This document shows positions 59,218-64,000 of a DNA stretch of 64,000 nt, piece after piece. The stretch lies in assembly GCA_016617855.1 (NCBI GenBank), contig JAECUM010000809.1:1-64000 (forward strand). Direction: 5' to 3'. Source of the stretch: Megalonaias nervosa (lineage: Eukaryota > Mollusca > Bivalvia > Unionida > Unionidae). The translations under genes were made by a program, and so were the position numbers. Below the pieces are notes generated by a model that worked only from the letters and a program-made list of their open reading frames with translations, was not told the DNA's origin and did not search any database. How positions within the stretch are numbered: position 1 is the first letter of the stretch; each line of letters starts with the position of its first letter.

Positions 59218-60259
59218 ATGGACAAATGAAAACATATAGAAGAGCTAAAAAAACTTGCTGAATCTCAAGCAGCATTTAAGCAAAAAGTGCAGCAAGCACA
59301 ACGTGGACAAGTAACTGCTGCAGAAACAACAGCTACGATTCTCAAACCAGTTACTGAAGCACTACTTGGGAAACAACCTGAAACTAAACCACTGTCAGAA
59401 GAAGAACTTAAGCAACTGCAGGAAGAAGGTTTGTTAGGTTTACTCGGGGGAAAAACCAAAAGAAGAAACCATAAAAATTGTAAACGAACTTGTAAGAAAT
59501 ATTGCTGATCCCGTTGCACGACAAGCTGAATTTGACAAGTTAATGAACAGTCCTCTTGCACTTCAACATGCGATAACAAAAATGACAGTTAATCCAACTG
59601 AGATAAAAAAGATGATAGAAGATATGTCAGAGCAAAAAAAATTGATCCAAGAAAGTATGATAAAAATATTGCCTGTTAAAGAATCTATAAAATTTTACAG
59701 AAAACAAGCTTGGAAAAAAATACATGATACTGACTATAATGAATTTGTTGAAAAATATTTGACAAAAGAAAATCTAAACGATCTTAAAAACATTAGAAAT
59801 TGGTCAGAAGATGATTACAAAAAACTGATGGGTATTTTACAAAAAGTATACGATGATTTTTTGAAAGCTGATGAAGAAATTAAAAATGCTGGAGAAGAAG
59901 AAGAAATATTACCTCTGTTAGATACAATAAGAGACGGAATTATTGCTGAGACTTTGTATAGAACAGCACACCAGTACAGAACTAAACCAGGAGGTTATAA
60001 TAAAAGTTGGAATTTTAAAAGGTTATTCGATCAGTATGAACATAGTCGAGATAAAAGATTACCAGAAGAAAAAGAAAAAACTGGAACCGGTGTAAAAATA
60101 TTTACATCAACTGCTGAAATGTTGATATCATCAAAAGAAGCTGGTAATATTAGTGTTGAAATTGATAATGAAATTATTGATATATTAGATCATCTAAGAT
60201 CAGAAAATTTATTAACATCTGACGAATACGAAACTTTACACCGCGTCTTAATTTTATAA
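59218..60259 (+). pseudogene. Gene X of element C, one stop and one frameshift
   Basis: ATG at 59,218, TGA at codon 4 (59,227-59,229), a frameshift in the G/A run near 59,455, then open to TAA at 60,259 (about 346 codons). It is helical and Lys/Glu-rich: 'LAESQAAFKQKVQQAQRG', 'KSWNFKRLFDQYEHSRD', and the C-terminal 'LTSDEYETLHRVLIL'. It matches the layout of element A gene X (6,690-7,661), including the Gly/Thr linker before a short terminal domain. Unrecognised; a structural or scaffold role is inferred from position. Confidence 0.6.
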
Positions 60260-60276
60260 AAATATAATAAATAACA

Positions 60277-61030
60277 ATGTCAACAACATTATTACTAGAC
60301 TCTAGTACAGCCGCTAAAGATAGCGCAAATTTTTCAGTAAATTATATTCCACCAATACAACTTGATACTGAAAAACAGTATGAAATTGGACTAATTTCCT
60401 GCACGTGCTGGCATTTTATGGCTAACGTAAAAACTGGTGTAAACGATAAATTTGATTTTACTTTAACTCCAGCTCCAAGACCTACGTGGAAATCAGTCAA
60501 AATTCCGCAAGGAGCCTACAACGTAACTGATTTAAGTAAGACGATATATGAATTAATAATGAAAAATGGAGGAGTTTCAGACAATTTTGAGCTAACACCA
60601 AACTATAACACATTAAGCGCTAGAATAACATTAAAAATAATTTGATAATAAATTTTTCATCAGCAACAAGCATAACATAGCTGACTGAATTTACTCACAA
60701 GCAATATGGATCGACCACAGAACAAACTATAACATTTGACGGTGAACTGCCGGTAAATATAACTGACGTAAACACAATATTAATAAATTGCTCTATTGCT
60801 TCTGGATCTTACTCAGCCCAGGGTAGTAAAGGACAAATGATATATAGTTTCTCACCAGATGTTCCACCCGGATCGCTCATGCAAATTAATCCACGGCAAG
60901 TTATTTATTATCCGCTAATGTTGAAAATCAAATAACAGCAATAAATATGCAGTTGACAGATCAATCTGGATGACAGCTGGATTTGAATAACGAGGTTGTT
61001 ACTTACTATTTACACCTACGCACGCAATAA
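60277..61030 (+). pseudogene. Penton-like minor capsid protein, frameshifted
   Basis: ATG at 60,277, then 122 clean codons ('FSVNYIPPIQLDTEKQYEIG') to a frameshift near 60,640. Next come TAG at 60,678-60,680, a second frameshift near 60,925 and a TGA at 60,971-60,973, followed by the terminal stop at 61,028. The C-terminal part keeps 'LTDQSG' and 'LDLNNEVVTYYLHLRTQ', as in the ends of minor capsid proteins of this virus group. It sits between gene X and the pVI-like gene; in element A the equivalent gene is elsewhere. Confidence 0.7.
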
Positions 61031-61052
61031 AAATTATACAACCTCAGATAGA

Positions 61053-61370
61053 ATGAAACAGAGAAAAAAAATTTACAGAAGAAAAATAGTTGGAGGATTT
61101 TTTGGAAATATATTTACCAAAGTTATTGAAAATGCTCCGAGAATCGCACGCAAAGTTGCACCAATTGCACTTGACGCAGGTAAAGCTTTTGCAACTGGAG
61201 CTGCATCTGCTGCTGGAACTGCGGTGGGACAAAAAGTAGCTGATAAAATTAAAGGCACACTGCCTTCATCTGAGATAAAACAAGTTATATCAGAAATCGC
61301 TCCGACAAAAGAAACTCAATGTGCTATGATAACAACAACAAAAAAACTTTTATCACCAAAGGGTGAGTAG
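61053..61370 (+). CDS. pVI-like virion protein of element C
   Basis: An intact 105-codon frame from ATG 61,053. The start is strongly basic ('MKQRKKIYRRKIVGG'), then comes a Gly/Phe patch and Ala-rich helices ('APIALDAGKAFATGAASAAG'). Layout and position (directly before the major capsid gene) match the element A protein at 6,213. It may bind virion DNA or the capsid interior (inference). Confidence 0.6.
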   Translation: MKQRKKIYRRKIVGGFFGNIFTKVIENAPRIARKVAPIALDAGKAFATGAASAAGTAVGQKVADKIKGTLPSSEIKQVISEIAPTKETQCAMITTTKKLLSPKGE

Positions 61371-61439
61371 ATTATAAAAAAATTAATATCTAAAGTAACA
61401 GCGCCGCAATAAAATTTGATATAACCTAATAAATAAAAA

Positions 61440-62815
61440 ATGTCTGTTGAAAGTTATCTCGATTTAGCAGAAACTTATGACACCGATGACACTGTAACAG
61501 AATTTGAGTATGTTGAGTATCTCGATGAAAATTCTAATGAACCAAATAAGGCTGGTGTTGGAACATTTAATACTCGAGATGAAGATGTATTTCTACTGCC
61601 ACACAAAGCAATATTGGAAGTTCGTGGACAGATTATGACAGTGGCCAATCCGCCTGTTGCAATTGCAGCTGGAACAGAAGTAGCTCTTGTAAATAATGGT
61701 TGGTGCTTTTTCGAAAGTGTTCGATATCAACTGGCCAGTTAAACTGTTGAGGATATTTCAAGTCACCTGCAAGTTGCAAGTACAATCTTAAATATTATTT
61801 CATTTTCCGATGATTATTCAAGATCAACTGCAAAATCTACAAGAGTTTCTCTTACTGCTGCTTGTAATAATCTTGGTATAACACCACCAGGAGCAGCTGC
61901 AGACGGTGTTGCAATGTTAGATTTAGTTAATAAAGCAATTAGCGTAAAAAATCCACGTTACAATGAAGGTTATGCTAAGAGAAAGGCACTTGCAGAAGGA
62001 TCACGTCAAATTACAATGATGCTGCCATTAAGTATGATTTTCTGCTTTTGTAGCGATTACAACAAAGTATTTCATGGAGTTAAACATACACTTATTTTAG
62101 ATCGAGCAGAACAAAACGACTGCCTGTTTAGGTCTGGTGGAGCTGATGTACAGTTTATCATAAACAAACTTGCGCAATGGATGCCACGAATAACTCCGTC
62201 AATCGATAAAATGTCAGATTTAAACAGTATACTCGATAAACATACAAACAGAATTTATTTTCAACAACATAAAATATATCAAACAGCAGTTCCAAATACT
62301 ACTGACTACACATGGTGAGTTACAACAACATCAAGTGAACAACTGCCGAGGCAATTATTTGTTGTATTTCAACGGTAAGTGCGACGTGGTAACCAGCAAC
62401 AAAATAATGCGATATTTCATAACGCTGATGTTAGGCGAATAAATGCTACACAAAATTCTAAGCAATATCCAGAATGAACAATAGAATGTAATTTTGCTGA
62501 TGACGCTAATAAAAATATTGCTCGACCTTACATGTACCTGCTCGATGCAATACAAAAATATCAGAACGTTGGAGATGGATCTTGGATATCAGTAGAGGAA
62601 TTTCGTACACTTTATCCGATATTTTATTTGATGTTAGTAAACATAACTTTCGAGGTGTCGACTCAACAGCTGATATTGAAATTACTAGGACATTAGGAGC
62701 AGTTCCAGTAGAGCAGCTGTACGTGTACGCGCTTGTGATCAGCGACAGATTTATTACGATTGATTCTGTTGGAGGTAAAATGACAGTACAAGTTTATTCT
62801 GTAACTTTAATATAA
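61440..62815 (+). pseudogene. Major capsid protein, double jelly-roll type, element C
   Basis: One frame carries four stops (TAA 61,740-61,742; TGA 62,316-62,318; TAA 62,376-62,378; TGA 62,475-62,477) and then a frameshift near 62,620; the last 65 or so codons lie in another frame. The conserved order with element A is clear: 'FSDDYSRST', 'MLPLSMIFCFC', 'GVKHTLIL', 'LAQWMPRITP', 'LYPIFYL'. Total size is about 458 codons. The two copies differ at most positions, so they are separate viruses, not a recent duplication. Confidence 0.75.
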
Positions 62816-62816
62816 G

Positions 62817-63221
62817 ATGACAAAATATATTGTAAAAGAAATATATTTGACTGATGGTTAAGTTAAAAAATTAGCAGCTGCTGTTTCTAAACAATGGCAG
62901 GTATCATTAAAAATCAACCCTGACATTTCCAAGGGTATTTTAACAAAATTAATGTTGACAAAAAAACAAGTAAACAAGTATGATCGCTGCAAACCTTTTG
63001 TTTAAGTTTGGGTGCCGCACAAATAACAGCGATGGCAAAACAAGGTGGTTTCTTTGGTCTGGCATTATCAGTAATAGCTGGAACGTTATTACCGAAAATT
63101 TTGCTGGTGTTAGGTACATTAGGACTAGCAGCAGCGTCTGGAGCAATTTCTAGCGCAACGAAAAAAAACAGTTGAAGGCCATGGTATCATTCGCGGCAGT
63201 GGAATAAAAAAAATGGTCTAA
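62817..63221 (+). pseudogene. pX-like core/structural protein, element C
   Basis: Begins ATG, 'TKYIVKEIYLTDG', TAA at codon 15 (62,859-62,861), then 'VKKLAAAVSKQWQVSL'. After a frameshift near 63,000 the next frame gives 'GGFFGLALSVIAGTLLPKIL', an Ala/Gly segment, and after a further shift in an A-run (about 63,165) the basic tail with 'GHGIIRGSG'. In element A the codon matching the first stop encodes Gln, so CAA to TAA is likely. Confidence 0.6.
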
Positions 63222-63295
63222 AGATAAATTGTAAATATCGATGGTAACAAAATTACCAATTTTACAAGTTTAATTTTATGTGACTGATAAATATA

Positions 63296-63469
63296 ATGCC
63301 ACAACGAGAAACAAAATCTTTGAAAAAAAGGAAAACAAAGCGTCCGCGAACAAAACAAGGAGGATTTCTTCCTTTACTTTTAGTGGGACTAGCGGGAAGT
63401 ATACTACCAAATCTGCTAGGAATAGGAGGACGAGGACTAACATTGCCAGGAACATGGCCACCCCGCTAA
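63296..63469 (+). CDS. 57-aa basic/hydrophobic core peptide
   Basis: An intact 57-codon frame, too short for most gene finders. It starts 'MPQRETKSLKKRKTKRPR', then a hydrophobic Gly-rich part ('GGFLPLLLVGLAGSILPNLL') and ends in 'GGRGLTLPG'. The Lys/Arg arm plus 'GGFLP' pattern is like pX/core peptides of Polinton-like viruses. Its last 16 nt overlap the protease gene in another frame, so the two are probably co-expressed. Confidence 0.6.
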   Translation: MPQRETKSLKKRKTKRPRTKQGGFLPLLLVGLAGSILPNLLGIGGRGLTLPGTWPPR

Positions 63470-63885
63470 GTAACTTTGATATACTTGATAAGTTAGGATC
63501 GGTTCCCGGATTCCACGGAGTTTATTCTAAGGATGAACTTACTAACATCTCAGCTGTAGGTTCCTGTGTGATAAATATACAAGATTTCAACGACAGATCT
63601 GGCACACATTGGGTAGCAGTTTATAATAATAATTATTTTGACTCGTTTGGACTTTCTCCGAGCGACGCAATAAAAAAATATATAAACAAAAAATATAAAA
63701 TAATATATTATTTGTCCAATGAACTTCAACCTGTTGGAACTTCTGCTTGTGGATATTATTGTATAATGTTTATAAAACAGATGTCCCAGCCTAAATTTAA
63801 TTTTGTAAAGTTTATTTTACAGTTTGAGAAGAAACCTTCTCATGCCAATGATGAGATTGCAATTATTTTTTGTAAAGGTATCTAA
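63454..63885 (+). CDS. Adenain-like cysteine protease, apparently intact
   Basis: 143 codons, no stop, starting 'MATPLSNFDILDKLGS'. The adenain-type catalytic set is complete: His52 in 'GTHWVAV', Asp63 in 'YFDSFG', Gln92 in 'NELQP' and nucleophile Cys99 in 'SACGYYC'. Spacing His-Asp-Cys fits the C5/adenain family, whose members cleave virion precursors during maturation. It is the last gene of the capsid cluster, as in element A, where the copy has lost start and Cys. Among the larger viral genes only this one and the pVI-like gene remain open. Confidence 0.85.
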   Translation: MATPLSNFDILDKLGSVPGFHGVYSKDELTNISAVGSCVINIQDFNDRSGTHWVAVYNNNYFDSFGLSPSDAIKKYINKKYKIIYYLSNELQPVGTSACGYYCIMFIKQMSQPKFNFVKFILQFEKKPSHANDEIAIIFCKGI

Positions 63886-63946
63886 AGCTTACTAGTAATT
63901 TTATCTGAACTTGTGTATATAATGTCAACATATTGTCTGAAATGTA

Positions 63947-64000
63947 GTTGTTGTTGTTGCTGTTGTTGTGGGGCTTAACGCCATTTTTCAGCACGTGATA
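63947..64000 (-). mobile_element. SINE family A, 3' tail, cut by window end
   Basis: On the minus strand the tail TGGCGTTAAGCCCCACAACA followed by (CAA)n, as in the copies at 45,581 and 51,914. Confidence 0.75.

Noticed and set aside
58494..62815. TGA read as a sense codon (alternative genetic code) in the viral genes
   Set aside because: Intact neighbouring genes end in normal stops (protease and pVI-like), TAA and TAG stops and frameshifts also occur, and TGA positions fit Arg better than Trp. Decay is the simpler explanation.
55351..63890. Terminal inverted repeats or target duplication bounding element C
   Set aside because: None found by eye between 55,000-55,350 and 63,886-63,946; the ends given are simply those of the outermost genes.

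Overview
The window looks like nuclear DNA of a marine invertebrate, probably a mollusc and perhaps a bivalve. That guess rests on AT-rich composition, very many minisatellites and microsatellites, two tRNA-headed SINE families, LINE and LTR fragments, and histone-type 3' processing signals. I found no host protein-coding gene. Recognisable protein-coding capacity is confined to three decayed endogenous DNA-virus elements plus one LINE fragment.

Element A (about 1-7,690) is a capsid-forming module read mostly on the minus strand. In order of transcription it holds gene X, a pVI-like core protein, a double-jelly-roll (DJR) major capsid protein, a pX-like protein, an adenain-type protease, a fibre with a phage-tail-like stalk motif, a two-membrane-helix protein and a penton-like minor capsid protein. 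A small convergent plus-strand gene and a 138-bp higher-order AT-rich array lie at its left edge.

Element C (about 55,350-63,890) is a second, clearly different virus of the same group. On the minus strand it has a fibre with five stalk repeats and a discoidin-like head, an unrecognised 434-codon gene Y and a two-membrane-helix protein. Divergently on the plus strand it has a packaging ATPase, gene X, penton, pVI-like, DJR major capsid, pX-like, a 57-aa core peptide and an apparently intact protease. Neither A nor C shows a polymerase or integrase.

Element B (about 33,535-46,964) is a Maverick/Polinton (adintovirus-like) element with terminal inverted repeats of about 210 bp. It carries a protein-primed family B DNA polymerase, a zinc-knuckle protein, a BIR (IAP-like) protein, the C-terminal end of an FtsK/A32-type ATPase, two pX-like core genes, an integrase fragment, and penton and major-capsid remnants fused by a deletion. 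Several genes have TATA boxes close upstream. Three plus-strand gene ends carry a histone-type 3' stem-loop, two with a good histone downstream element, and one of these was later split by a SINE. I regard this as the most interesting signal in the window.

The regions between (7.7-33.5 kb and 47.0-55.3 kb) hold repeats only: minisatellites with 21-62-bp periods, dinucleotide and trinucleotide arrays, foldback elements, a hAT-type MITE with an 8-bp target duplication, a 941-bp solo LTR inserted in a (TA)n array, and SINE copies. Many in-frame stops in the viral genes are TGA at positions where arginine is expected, which fits decay of methylated CpG (CGA to TGA).
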